Origin: Blattamonas nauphoetae
Taxonomy: Eukaryota; Preaxostyla; Oxymonadida
Reading direction: 5' to 3'
Length of the DNA: 64,000 nucleotides
Assembly: GCA_033064195.1 (NCBI GenBank)
Contig: JARBJD010000179.1
Location: 62,001-126,000 of the forward strand
Part shown: one piece after another, positions 54,811-64,000 of the stretch
How the letters are laid out: each line of letters starts with the position of its first letter
Numbering within the stretch: the first letter of the stretch is position 1
Notes under the pieces: generated by a model
What the model was told of the DNA's origin: nothing
The model's database searches: none
Seen by the model: only the letters and a program-made list of their open reading frames with translations
Translations under genes and position numbers: made by a program

Positions 54811-56017
54811 CCTACGGCAAGATCATCGCACGTCACAATGAATCACCACACTCATGTCACAATCTCAGAAGTTGCAGTTCGCTCATCATTTTCATCTCAC
54901 TTTCATCATTCCACAACACAGACTCTCTTCTGACGATTTCTCTAAGCCACCGTCTTCATTCAACACAAACGAGTTCTCTCAACCAGACATTACTCCCCTC
55001 TCACGTCACCCAAATCACAACAACATCACACATCTTCATTCGCAGAACCTCCCATTCTTCTCCAACGTGCATCGAACACGCCAAAGAAGAGATTTCACAC
55101 TTCACAACATCTCTTCACTTGCACGTCAAGGAATTTAAGATTCCGTCGTCTTCTGAACCTGGTCTCGTGCCACACATCTGCCCACTATCCCTCCACCAGC
55201 CCATCCACGTCACCAAAACCACACTATTTCAGACTGGTGGAGACACCCTGTGTTTCCATCGTTATTCTCGACTTCACGTCACAGATCCTGAACACTCCAC
55301 AGACTCACACACGCTAACCCTCGCCCATTAAATGATCTCCTCAGACGACTCTGAAGTGCTCGAATCGCGTTTCATGAGGGAAGGACGAAATCCTGGTTCT
55401 TGTGATGAGCTGTGTTCACACCATTCGCCATGGCAATGTCCCTCTTTGTTCAGGTCAAGATGCTCCGTTTCTTCTTTCCTCCTGTCAGAATTCTTCTGCC
55501 GCTTAACGCTCTGTCAATATTTCTCGTTCAGTTGCGATCACTTCACAATCAGGTCACTATTCACACGCCAAATCACCCGCTTCTCATATCTGGCTTTCAT
55601 CGCCGCCCATTTCATTCTCATGACACCCAATACACACCTCATTCACACTCGGGACAATCTGAATCCGTCGTGTTCTGCTTCGTCTGCGCTGAGCGAATCT
55701 TTCGACTTGTTTCTACGGATTGTCTTCTTTCATTTTGCAACAAGCTCACTTCTCAGCCATTTCGCTTCAAATCATATCACAAATTTCGCTTCCTAACATG
55801 TCACAACTTTCACTTCGAATCAAATTGATCGTCACTATGAATCTTTTTTCAACACAATGGTTTTGAACCCGGAGGTTTGCTTGTTCGTAACTCGTCGCAT
55901 TGATGGACCGATGAAACAAAACAGTGTGAAACGAACTCTTCAAACATAGAAAGAGTCAATCACCACAAAAAACCAACCCAGAACAAAAATAAAGTGAAAG
56001 AACACGATGCTCATCCA
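54811..56017. other. Duplicated 3' flank and intergenic region
   Basis: 54811-55840 matches 1-937 in reverse with many small differences, so it is the copied downstream flank of the beta-helix gene. Frames of 94-174 codons within it are Ser/His-rich and are not conserved in the other copy. 55840-56017 separates the convergent beta-helix genes and holds no visible feature. Confidence 0.55.
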
Positions 56018-58012
56018 TCATTGGAGAGGGAAGGGCGGAGGGAGGGAGGCTGGTGCAGGTTGTGTGTCGCTCTCTCCGCTCGCGACGCCACTCCCGTGCG
56101 GGACACTGTCAGGAGCAAGTGGTGTGTCACACTGCCCATCTGTCGCAATCAGCAAAGTCGGCACGGGGAGAGGCTGAGGAGGAGAGTACGATGCGGGGTG
56201 AGGATGGGCGGGCGAAGGTAGGCTTTGTTGCTCACTGGCTTCCTTTAGCGACGAGGGCTGGTTCTCTGTCTCCGCAACTCGATCTTCTTCTCGGTTCATC
56301 CTGGTCTCTCTGTACAGCTGTCTGCTCGCTTCGTTTCTGTGCACTCTGCCTTCGATCCCTCCCACATCCATCGAAGCACGTGCCATCTCTTCTCTCTTTC
56401 TTCTCTGCCTCTCATCCTTAATCTGTGCATTCCTTATTTCTTCATCTCTCTCCTTCTTCTTTTTGTACTTCTTCGAACACATAATTATGAGACCGACGCA
56501 CACCCAGAAGACCACAAAAGCTAAGACACAGCTTCCGAAAATGGTAATCAGCACGAGCCAGTCAGGGAACTCCCAATCAGGCCGAAGAGGGTTGACCCAG
56601 TTGATGTGCGTGTTTGTCGGAAGGAGAGACACTTTCGGTGTGGCCGACGTGCTCCAACACGTTTTCAAGTCCTTCTTTCGAAGCGGCGTGCCTGCGCTGG
56701 GAAGCGATGTCACGACAACATCGTTCCCAATCATCGACGACGCCTCGTTCTGCTTGAAGTCCACACGGGAGAATGAAAGAGAGGCATTCCTCTCCACAAC
56801 CAGTGCCATCCCGCCTCCGCTCTCGCCCGAAGAGCAGTTCGCCAATGTCACCCAAATCGCCGAAAACGACGCCAGCCCAGCCACAAACAGCGATCCGCCT
56901 TGTCCACCCGCCGAGCAGCACACACTCGTGCTGTTGCTGTCTGTGAATGTCGAGTGGCTTCCAGTCGAACACAGAAACCCTCCCCTCCCTCCCGCCGAGC
57001 AGTTTGTGGCAGAGCAGTTCTCAATCTCAATCTGAGCCTGCGACGATGTCCAGACGCAGCCGCCGTCTTCAGAGGCAGTGCAGTGAGCAAAGGAGGACGA
57101 GTTCAGTGTGATGGTCGTGTGTGGGTTGCACAGAAAGAGGAACGAGCCGTTTGGTTGGAACGGCGTCGTTCGCGCCCCCTCAATCGAGCACAAGTTCACC
57201 CACACTTCGCTCCTTTCCGCAAACACAGCATTCTCCCAGAAACGCACTGCATTCGAACAGTTTGTCATTGTCACCAGTTCCAGCTTCAGGATGTCGGCTT
57301 GCAGTCCGAACACAATCGTTCCACACAACGGACCAGCCACATCATGCAGTGCGGTTCCAATAATCTCTATTCGACGAGATGGTACTCCAGAGATTGGTGC
57401 AAGTGGCAGAGGAGATTGTTCAAGGACGGTGATGTTCAGAAACGAGCAGTTCGAGACGGTGATGGTTTCGACGTCGGTTCTGCCAATAATCGGAGTCGGG
57501 GAGATCAGTATGGCATTTGCAAACATGCACGATGACAACGAGATGCAGAGGTGCGGATTGTCGATGCCTCCAATCGTCGATATCAACGAGGTGCTGAAGG
57601 TCACAAACCCCAGCGAGATTGACGACATGGTGAGTGTGCTCCGTTCTCCAACAACAATCGACTGGCAAAGATCCGACGTGGAATACACGCAGTGATCGAG
57701 GGACATCACGGAGTCATTCTCTGCTTTAGCAAACGATGAGAAACGAGACGGCTTGATTGTGAGAGTATTCAGTTTCAACGTCGAATTGTTGAGAGCAAAT
57801 GCTGATAGAGACTCCGTTTCAAGATCCAGTAGAGCCGATGAGGTCTCTCCAACAAGGATCACAGCGCGAGATTTCAGCAAAACTTCACTCGCACGGTACA
57901 CGTCCGACAACCCGACATAGAAAGACTGTTGGGGATGCAGATCGATGATATCTTGCAGATCGGTCATTTGAGGTGTGAGCAGGGAGATGATGAGGATGAA
58001 TGAATGTGTCAT
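56018..58012 (-). CDS. Beta-helix type I membrane protein, 664 aa, no kinase tail
   Basis: Intact. The N-terminus MTHSFILIISLLTPQ is a signal peptide. Residues ~50-440 carry beta-helix repeats, with a run of Cys-Ser-Ala-Gly-Gly units (CSAGGRGGFLCSTGS, CCSAGGQGGSLFVAG, CSSGESGGGMALVV) that mark stacked turns of a right-handed parallel helix. A transmembrane segment spans about 485-515 (WLVLITIFGSCVLAFVVFWV). It is followed by a highly charged KKYKKKKERDEEIRNAQIKD stretch and a Pro/Ser-rich cytoplasmic tail of about 120 residues ending in PPPFPLQ. Unlike the other two whole genes there is no kinase-like domain. GC content is higher than in its neighbours. Confidence 0.87.
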   Translation of the reverse strand: MTHSFILIISLLTPQMTDLQDIIDLHPQQSFYVGLSDVYRASEVLLKSRAVILVGETSSALLDLETESLSAFALNNSTLKLNTLTIKPSRFSSFAKAENDSVMSLDHCVYSTSDLCQSIVVGERSTLTMSSISLGFVTFSTSLISTIGGIDNPHLCISLSSCMFANAILISPTPIIGRTDVETITVSNCSFLNITVLEQSPLPLAPISGVPSRRIEIIGTALHDVAGPLCGTIVFGLQADILKLELVTMTNCSNAVRFWENAVFAERSEVWVNLCSIEGARTTPFQPNGSFLFLCNPHTTITLNSSSFAHCTASEDGGCVWTSSQAQIEIENCSATNCSAGGRGGFLCSTGSHSTFTDSNSTSVCCSAGGQGGSLFVAGLASFSAIWVTLANCSSGESGGGMALVVERNASLSFSRVDFKQNEASSMIGNDVVVTSLPSAGTPLRKKDLKTCWSTSATPKVSLLPTNTHINWVNPLRPDWEFPDWLVLITIFGSCVLAFVVFWVCVGLIIMCSKKYKKKKERDEEIRNAQIKDERQRRKREEMARASMDVGGIEGRVHRNEASRQLYRETRMNREEDRVAETENQPSSLKEASEQQSLPSPAHPHPASYSPPQPLPVPTLLIATDGQCDTPLAPDSVPHGSGVASGESDTQPAPASLPPPFPLQ

Positions 58013-58300
58013 GAGTTCTTGATTTTTACATGTGGACCGATCTGATTTAACTGCCCTTTTTCAGATTAAATCCTCCAGCTGTTCAGGAGAATACAATGAA
58101 GATTATCGGAATGTTTCGTTCAAAAGATCAACTCATCCAAAATCTACTTCATATCTCAGACGAAGATCGATCACTGGATATGGGTGATTCTTACCGATCA
58201 GTGATCCAAGGATCCAGGGAACTTTCACCTCACACACTATTAAGGGTGATAGTATTCCCAACTTCATCAATTCTATTGTTTTCTTCATCAATCTTTTTTC
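58013..58300. other. Intergenic, 5' flank of the 664-aa beta-helix gene
   Basis: No gene supported. A 71-codon frame at 58096-58311 shows no domain. The left end of the transposon that follows should lie here, but I could not find an inverted match to the sequence after 60002. Confidence 0.4.
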
Positions 58301-60002
58301 ATGGCAAATAGAGTCAGGATAACTCGGTTTCGATCGTTTTTAGAAGACTTTCTGCAAGAACAGGTGCTCGATCAACTAATCCAAGACCTCGAACAAAAAA
58401 CAGCAATGAACAGAGCACAAAGAGTGAGGTGATTCGAATGATAGATAAAACACATCCAACTTCATCTCCCAATTCCACAAAAAATCAAGGCAGCTGCACT
58501 CGATGTTCCTCCTAATTCATTCTCAAAAGCAAAAAGATACAATCCAGATCATCTGGAGATTGGGCATCCACTCATGAAATTAACAATGGCTCAGGAAAAT
58601 GAGCTGGTGACTGCAATTGTGGAAGCTTCAAAGACTGGTGAACCCTGGATGATGGGAGATCTCCAGGCATCTGAGTAGTCCCATCAAAATAGGTAAAACT
58701 GGGATCAATTGATGTCAGTGCCTAAATTTGGACTGAGATCAAATTTCAACTCTTTTCCTTTGAGATTTTCTCATTATCACTTCATTAATCATGTTCAATT
58801 CACTTCTTGTTTTCACATAATGCTCTTCAATATTTCAGACAGCTCTTATTTCCCAAAAACACGCACGATCACAATCACCAACACTTCTTTTTTCGATGTA
58901 TTCCCTTCATTGACTTTAGTCAGTGAGAAAAAACCATCAAAGAAGACATAATAACGCATTATCGACTTGTTTTTATAATTATTGTTGTAGAACAAACTGA
59001 AACAGCAGCACCCAAAGTTTGCATTTTCATGATCTATGAAGTGACCATTTTCCTTTTTACTTTTTTTTCCATTCAAATATCATATATAAGAAGACTTTTT
59101 TGAAATGAAAGAAACGAAATGGTATTGTAGGTATTTGGTGGGATCAGATCCGACTGGGATCACTGGGATCAAATCAGAAGCCTGGAGATCTCCCAAGAAA
59201 AGTGAAAGAAAAATATGGAATTGAAGTTAGCAGAGAATGGAAAACTGGGTTTATGGCACGTCATTCTGAGTTTGTCGAAACCACCAAAAAATTTTCTCCA
59301 AGGGCTGTGGAAAGAATGAGGGTTGATCCACAGATGGTGATGGACTATGAAAAGGATTTAAGAAAAGAACTACAAAAATACCACCCACGATTTATCTTCC
59401 AGACTGATGAGTCTCAGTACCATCAGTATGAAGACGTCTATGACCGCATCTTCATCGTTCCAGCTGGAGAGACAAACGGAAAACATATACCAGTTGCTAG
59501 AAGTGAGAAGACCATCACACTTCTCCCATTAATATGTCTGGACGGATCAACATGCAATACCAGTCAATGGGTGGATTCTGCAATCTTTCGTGACTTTTTC
59601 GAAGTTGTTTTGGTTCATGAGATACAAAGAAAAAGAAACGCATGTCAAAACAACGATATAGGGGCACTTCTAATCTTAGATGGCTGTAAAATTCATACCA
59701 CTGAATCAATTCGCTCTTTTGTTGCTGATCATGGGGTTGATCTATACGCCTTTCCTCCTAACGCGACCTACCTCCTTCAGCCCTTGGATCTAGGTATATT
59801 TGCCCGCTGGAAACAGATTATCGCCGATAATCGACGACTTTCAACATCTGATTCTTTTGCCAAAATATTAGCCCATATTGTCTCAGCGTATCACCAGTGT
59901 TCCGGATCAGTTCAAGTAACCGCAGCCTGGAAGGCTGGAGGGATCATTATGCTTCGTGAATCTCATGGTTTCGTGGCCCGAACGGACCAAAACAAAATTT
60001 AA
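58301..60002 (+). mobile_element. pogo-type transposase gene interrupted by a 523-bp element
   Basis: The ATG at 58301 opens MANRVRITRFRSFLEDFLQE, a probable N-terminal helix-turn-helix region. A frame change near 58430 is followed by coding sequence up to 58662 (MAQENELVTAIVEASKTGEP). The frame then resumes after the inserted element at 59192 and is open to 60002. Catalytic residues (numbered from the ATG at 59202): Asp69 in FIFQTDESQYH, Asp160 in ALLILDGCKIH and Asp196 in LLQPLDLGIFARWKQ, the last two 35 apart, as in pogo/Tigger-type DDE_1 enzymes. It is a different lineage from the transposase at 26211-27877. I found no terminal repeats, so element ends are unknown. Confidence 0.8.
58663..59185. 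mobile_element. 523-bp CCAGGC-family element, copy 2
   Basis: Same length as, and nearly identical to, copy 1 (11282-11804), inverted relative to it. Ends CCAGGCATCTGAGTAG and, inverted, CCAGGCTTCTGATTTG. The target duplication is AGATCT (58657-58662 and 59186-59191), inside the palindrome GGGAGATCTCCC of the host transposase gene. Taking it out with one duplicate leaves that coding sequence in frame. It is therefore a young insertion into an older transposon. Confidence 0.9.
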
Positions 60003-60059
60003 GAAATCTACGAAAAGATATCAAACGATAGAAAGCAAATCATTAATAGTGGAATAAAA

Positions 60060-60557
60060 ATGCCGATTATGAAGAAAAATTCTGTTTTTGGGAGGAATTT
60101 GAGGAGAGAAGGCAAGAAAATCCCAGATGCGAGTCTCTTTCTCGTGAAGCTGTCACTTCTGAAAGATGCAGCAGTGAGACGCCGCGGATGGAGTGGGACG
60201 GTGACTCTGAACCCATCAGTTATCGGAGAGTTACCCTTTTGGAAGACAGCAATCTCCGAGAACAAGCCAAAATGCTTTGTGAAGAACCCTGTACAAGCCA
60301 TCCTCACATCCGACGCGAGTCCAGTCGGTTGGGGGCGGTTCTCCAGATCAACTCGGATCGGACACTGCAGTGCGCACGAAATCCACGAAGTGTGCTTAAA
60401 TCCACAAAGTCGGAGAATCGTCTGGCTTCATCAAATAATCAACAGGTCATTGTATGAATTCTATGGTTCCATTTCATCCAAGAATGCACTTGAAGACAAA
60501 GTATTCATGAAAAATTTGTTTCCTAAAATTCAAATGGATCTTGAAATGGTTGAGTAG
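60060..60557 (+). mobile_element. Fossil piece of a retroelement (reverse transcriptase/RNase H region, DIRS- or Ty3-like)
   Basis: The translated block contains a sequence pattern typical of the end of reverse transcriptase and the start of RNase H in DIRS/Ty3-type elements, with the RNase H start ILTSDASPVGWG. Only this small piece is present; no repeats, recombinase or other domains flank it, so the element is fragmentary and broken. Age cannot be judged from one fragment. Confidence 0.55.
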
Positions 60558-60832
60558 TGTATAGAACGAATAGAGAACCACATTGAAAAAGTGGTGAAAA
60601 GCGCCATCTTTCATCATTTTTTCACAGTGACTTCGTCAAAAACAGTGATTTTCTTCATCAATTTAACGCAAAATATTGAAGCAAATTTTTGCACTTTTTC
60701 GAAAATATTTTCATCCAAGGTCATATCCGATGCGTTCTTTCGATTGGTGCAAGAATGATTGAAATCGGATCGGTGGTTCTCGAGAAAAAATGGTTTCATT
60801 TTTCATTTTTTCATTTTTTTATTTTGTACTAA
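60558..60832. other. AT-rich gap ending in a T-rich putative promoter
   Basis: No gene. The last 30 bp are a T run followed by ATTTTGTACTAAATG at the start of the next ORF. A nearly identical arrangement precedes the ORF at 61380. Confidence 0.5.
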
Positions 60833-61336
60833 ATGAATGCAACAGTCTTGCCTTTGCAAGGCTTCGAACCCTCGGTGAGAGTCTTGCCTTTGCAAGGCTT
60901 CGAACCCGACAGGTGTCGAGTCTCGCCTCAGCGAGGCTTCGAACCCGACAGGGGTCGAGAAATCTATAACCAAAGACGTCGAACGAATGCAAAGCAAGTG
61001 TTGATCGAGTCGATGAAAAAGGAGAATTGTGAGCTCGTTTCTGATTACATTCACGGGTCAACACCGGTGACGTATGTTCATGAAGGCGTAGAGTGGAGGA
61101 TAAAACCGAAATTGTGGAATCAAGGAAATCGACCTCACAAGTCACAACGTCGACACTACACTCAATCGTTTGTGGAAAACGAACTGAGGAAGTACAACTG
61201 TGAGCTCATAGGTGAGTACAATCAAGTGCTCACACCATTCACATATCGGGTGATTGGAGATGATAAAGTTTACAAAATAAGACTCGATTCATGGTTAAAA
61301 GCGAAGAATAAACCACCTTTGAGAAATCGAAAATAA
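60833..61336 (+). CDS. 167-aa protein with two ~50-residue repeats, virus-like surroundings
   Basis: A whole frame. After an N-terminal part made by a minisatellite (LPLQGFEP repeats), two similar units follow: about residues 56-100 (ENCELVSDYIHGSTPVTYVH) and 108-160 (YNCELIGEYNQVLTPFTYR). Such short C-E-L/I-x-x-Y-x units occur in proteins of large DNA viruses and their mobile relatives, as I recall them, but I cannot confirm homology. The ATG is part of TAAATG after a T-rich tract. I treat it as a possible piece of a virus-derived element; the ORF looks whole, the element around it does not. Confidence 0.45.
   Translation: MNATVLPLQGFEPSVRVLPLQGFEPDRCRVSPQRGFEPDRGREIYNQRRRTNAKQVLIESMKKENCELVSDYIHGSTPVTYVHEGVEWRIKPKLWNQGNRPHKSQRRHYTQSFVENELRKYNCELIGEYNQVLTPFTYRVIGDDKVYKIRLDSWLKAKNKPPLRNRK
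60846..60960. repeat. Short tandem repeat with AGGCTTCGAACCC core
   Basis: Three imperfect units of about 36 bp, each with AGGCTTCGAACCC preceded by a small palindrome (GCCTTTGCAAGGC or GCCTCAGCGAGGC). The core includes TTCGAA and on the minus strand looks a little like a tRNA T-arm, but no tRNA fold surrounds it. Confidence 0.8.
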
Positions 61337-61379
61337 TGACTTAACTTTTTTTATTTTTTTATTTTTTAATTTGTAGTAA
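61337..61379 (+). promoter_or_regulatory. T-rich tract with TAAATG at the ORF start
   Basis: TTTTTTTATTTT followed by TTTGTAGTAAATG, matching the sequence before the ORF at 60833 (TTTTTTTATTTTGTACTAAATG). TAAATG after a T-rich run resembles late promoters of poxvirus-like DNA viruses. Functional meaning is inference. Confidence 0.4.
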
Positions 61380-61595
61380 ATGACAACACCACTTCAGTCA
61401 CTTAAAAATTATATTCGACAAATTCAAGAACTATTTCCAAATCCTATTTTCGCTTTGAATGATGGTCGAACATATAATCCAAATAGTACATACTATCAAC
61501 GACATTATTCATTTCTCCTTTCAATGCTACGACACCGAGATGTTGAGTTTCCATATGGGTGTTTATTTTCGAGACTCGACCCCCTCTTTTTTTGA
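61380..61595 (+). CDS. 71-aa hypothetical protein with the same upstream element
   Basis: Starts MTTPLQSLKNYIRQIQELFP; no recognisable domain. It is called mainly because its start shares a long T-rich/TAAATG context with the preceding ORF. The gene may be truncated at its C-terminus, since the last residues (SRLDPLFF) look like read-out into non-coding DNA. Confidence 0.35.
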   Translation: MTTPLQSLKNYIRQIQELFPNPIFALNDGRTYNPNSTYYQRHYSFLLSMLRHRDVEFPYGCLFSRLDPLFF

Positions 61596-61995
61596 GTCAA
61601 TCCGTCTTATTCCACATTAATCAAGATGTGAGAGATGGGAAAAGTTTAGTTTTTCTATGGTTCGAGTTGTTGGTTTTCATCAATTTATCTTTTGGGTGGA
61701 TCACGTGTCTTTCGATAATTGTTACCGACCACAATTCACAAGAACGATTCAGACATAAATAATCGAAATAAATCAGGAAAAGTTTGCTTATTCCAAGTAA
61801 AAATGAGTTTGGCACTGTGGATGAGTTGTGATCCGAGAAAGTGAATGTTTATCTGTAGTAGATCTTGATGGTATTCTGCTTTTGTCGTGAAACAACAATT
61901 CTGCAAAGATTATTCTCTTTGAGCTCATTGTCTTCTCTCCTTGATGGTTTCTTCACATATTTCCTTCCGTGTTGTTGTTTATTCGTTATTTCTGT
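61596..61995. other. Gap downstream of the coiled-coil gene
   Basis: 400 bp with no supported gene. It contains the 3' flank of the minus-strand gene ending at 61996 and AT-rich DNA. Confidence 0.45.
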
Positions 61996-63457
61996 TCATT
62001 CCTTGCTGTTCCTTCTTTCTTGTCGTTTCTTCCTCGTTGTCCGCTCTTCTGGTTGTTGATCCTGAGCTGGTGCGTCTGAAATGGATTGTTGTTGTGGAGA
62101 TGGTTTCTGAATTCGCTTCTTCTTCTCATTCGCTTCAATCTGCTGATGCTGCTCTTCTTCTTTCTCCATCAGCATCAACTGCGATGTCAGCTCCGCGATC
62201 TTTCTCTTCTTCTCCAACTTCTGCTTTCTCCCTTCCTGCGAGCGCTTTCGTTCGAGACGTTCCTGTTTGAGCTGCTCTCTTCTGCATCTGTCCTCCTCGT
62301 CGCTCTGCTGGTGGTCTTTCTCCTTCTCTCGTTCTTCAATCATCCGCTTCTCTTCCTCTTCTGTGATCTTCAGGAACAGTTCCACAGCTTGGGCATTGAA
62401 CTCGGCGATCATTTTCTCTTCCTCGTCGTGCTCTTCCCCCTCTTCGCTATCCACCTCTTCCACCGACATGAACAGCACACCTGGCTCGGTCTCGTTCAGA
62501 CACATCTCCCACAATCTGAAGATCGACCCTCCAGTCAGCTCGATTTGGTTGATCAGATTGACCAGCTTCTCTTCCACTTCGTTCTATCTCGGTTGATCCT
62601 TCGTGTCGCAAACTATCTTCTTCTTTGGTGAAGATGTGAGTGTCGGTGTGAGTGATGTTTGAAGGTGACTGGCGAGGCTGATTGATGACGAGTGATGAGT
62701 GTCCAAAGGGAGAAGCGAGAAACAAGGTCGAGGATGGAGGGAGGAAGTGGAGATCCTTCAGCTGGTGCAGCGGGTTGTTTGCGGAAGGCTGTGGAAGGCG
62801 GATCTTGCCCTTGTTTCGCTTGATTCGCGTAATCACGAAAGAGACGAGAAGGACGAAGGCGTGTTCGGCTGTTGCTCCGCTTTCGTTCATGTCTCCGTGA
62901 TCGCTCCCACTCGCTCCTAAATCGTCGTCGACGAGGGTGATCTTCATTTCAAACATTTCTTTGCTTCTCTGCTTCAGAATCAGCAGTGATCGGACACCAT
63001 TCATCCCAATCCATGACGAGAACTGTGTCATCGCTGTCTTCGCGTCTGGTCGGTTGGAGTCGGCGATGAGCGAGACTGGACGAATGAATACGAGGAGAGG
63101 AGAAGGAGCAGTGAGGAACAAATGACAATCGAGATGAGTGGAGTCAGTCGCGTGTCTCGTGAGTCGTTCTTCGGAGTGAGAGTGACCGTGTGTTGTCGTT
63201 GGGAGCGATCAGTGAGGGCGTGTGAGCTTTGTGCCAAATTCAGATCGCGGGCCGTCTCCCACAACGCTTTGGGGCGGATCAGGTTGGCCCTCTTCTCGCT
63301 GAGTGGGGTTGGGTAGAGGCGGAGAAGCTCCTGTGGTGTTCTCTTCGTTCTCACCATCACCAAACCAGGGCTCATCAACAGATTGAGTGAGTCCCTGGGT
63401 CCGGTAAAGACGGTCCATGGGTTGGCCGATCGAACAAACGTGACACTATTATTTCAC
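61996..63457 (-). CDS. Multi-exon coiled-coil protein gene, 5' end disrupted or outside
   Basis: The frame is open from at least 63457 (NSVTFVRSANPWTVFTGPRD) through TKRTPQELLRLYPTPLSEKR to a 44-nt GT-AG intron at about 63063-63106 (donor GTTCCTCAC, acceptor GTCCAG). It continues in frame as SLIADSNRPDAKTAMTQFSS and MFEMKITLVDDDLGASGSDH to about 62690. A second intron (acceptor near 62590) leads to the last exon, 62590-61996: NEVEEKLVNLINQIELTGGS, then a long charged coiled coil ending in basic residues. I recognise no family. The short element at 63458-63761 lies directly at the 5' side of the open frame, so the original start is beyond it or lost. Confidence 0.6.
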
Positions 63458-63761
63458 TTCCTTGTCTCAAACCATCAAACTATATTTCTTAAAACAAGAA
63501 TTTAACTCGTTCACAACAAATAAATCAAACATTAGCTGGCTCAACGACTAAATCCATCTTCCAACGATCAGCACTTCTTTCCCCAACAGTACACAATCCC
63601 GCTCAACGCATACGACTCTGGAAAAACAAACACACAATCGTAAAGCGAATTAATCTTTCTAAATTCGACAAGACTGGCAAGACAAGACTAAATCAGCTTG
63701 CCCAATCAATGGATCACGACTTGCCGAACGTTTGTCAAATGACATGGTTTGAGACAAGGAA
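63458..63761. mobile_element. ~304-bp MITE-like element
   Basis: TTCCTTGTCTCAAACCAT at 63458-63475 is matched inverted at 63744-63761. There is no coding sequence in between. Target duplications are not clear. It lies at the 5' edge of the open frame of the coiled-coil gene and may have split it. Confidence 0.6.
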
Positions 63762-64000
63762 AGGAGGCTTAACAGATAATCATAGGAGAATGTGAATGAA
63801 GGAGTTGAATTATCGGAACAAGTTCAGATACCAACAAATTATTAAGCCATCTTCCCAGGGCACAAGTAGTCAAGATCGTACCAGAATCTAGGATCGTCAG
63901 ATCTTCAGTCACCATCTCCGAACCATCGCGGAATGAATACGCATCCCAGGCTTGCGTCATTGAAGAAAGGGAATGACAATTTTCACTCATCAGCACTCCT
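63762..64000 (-). other. Possible exon at the window edge
   Basis: A minus-strand frame is open from the window edge to 63769 and includes DAYSFRDGSEMVTEDLTILD followed by SGTILTTCALG. It could be the upstream part of the gene cut by the element, or a beta-helix-type fragment. A GTATCTGAAC donor-like site follows at about 63815. Too short to decide. Confidence 0.25.

Noticed and set aside
60846-60960. tRNA-like TTCGAA repeats
   Set aside because: Only a T-arm-like core repeats; no D-arm, anticodon arm or acceptor stem can be drawn around it.

Overview
The window reads as nuclear DNA of a protist. Genes are split by short GT-AG introns (31 to 140 nt where I could place them), coding density is low, and the dominant proteins are very large secreted or surface proteins built of Ser/Thr/Asn-rich parallel beta-helix repeats. 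Together with heavy DNA-transposon load and many paralogous gene fragments, this looks most like an oxymonad of the Blattamonas type (Preaxostyla). That assignment is inference from style, not from a marker gene. Stops appear canonical: TAA, TAG and TGA all end good genes here.

Layout. 1-9694: downstream flank and a 2,918-aa beta-helix/transmembrane/pseudokinase gene on the minus strand. 10202-12584: a beta-helix fragment joined to the first exons of an ARM-like gene, carrying a 523-bp inverted-repeat element. 12681-18063: a small TA-flanked element, a coiled-coil gene fragment and a composite 4.2-kb insertion. 18065-31112: four paralogs of one unrecognised ~400-aa family, three of them split by mobile elements, with an intact legumain-type protease gene at 24290-25555. 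32138-44357: a whole 1,740-aa beta-helix pseudokinase gene and a decayed paralog. 44681-46458: a five-exon gene. 46679-52969: an ARM/coiled-coil/SPRY-like gene cut by a 3,853-bp Mutator-like element. 53292-54810: an internally deleted copy of the first gene. 56018-58012: a third whole beta-helix membrane gene. 58301-61600: pogo-type transposase, a retroelement fossil piece and two small ORFs with virus-like upstream sequences. 61996-64000: a coiled-coil gene with a short element at its 5' side.

Two themes run through the window. First, the left end (12.6 kb down to 1) and the right part (46.6 to 55.85 kb) are inverted copies of the same order: ARM-like gene, beta-helix pseudokinase gene, shared downstream flank. 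The copies have since diverged by deletion, fusion and insertion. Second, transposable elements have clean, readable ends and target duplications (6 bp, 9 bp, TA), many inside genes, and two families carry stretches that look like captured host exons. Most host genes left whole (beta-helix receptors, legumain) would act at the surface or in the endolysosomal system.
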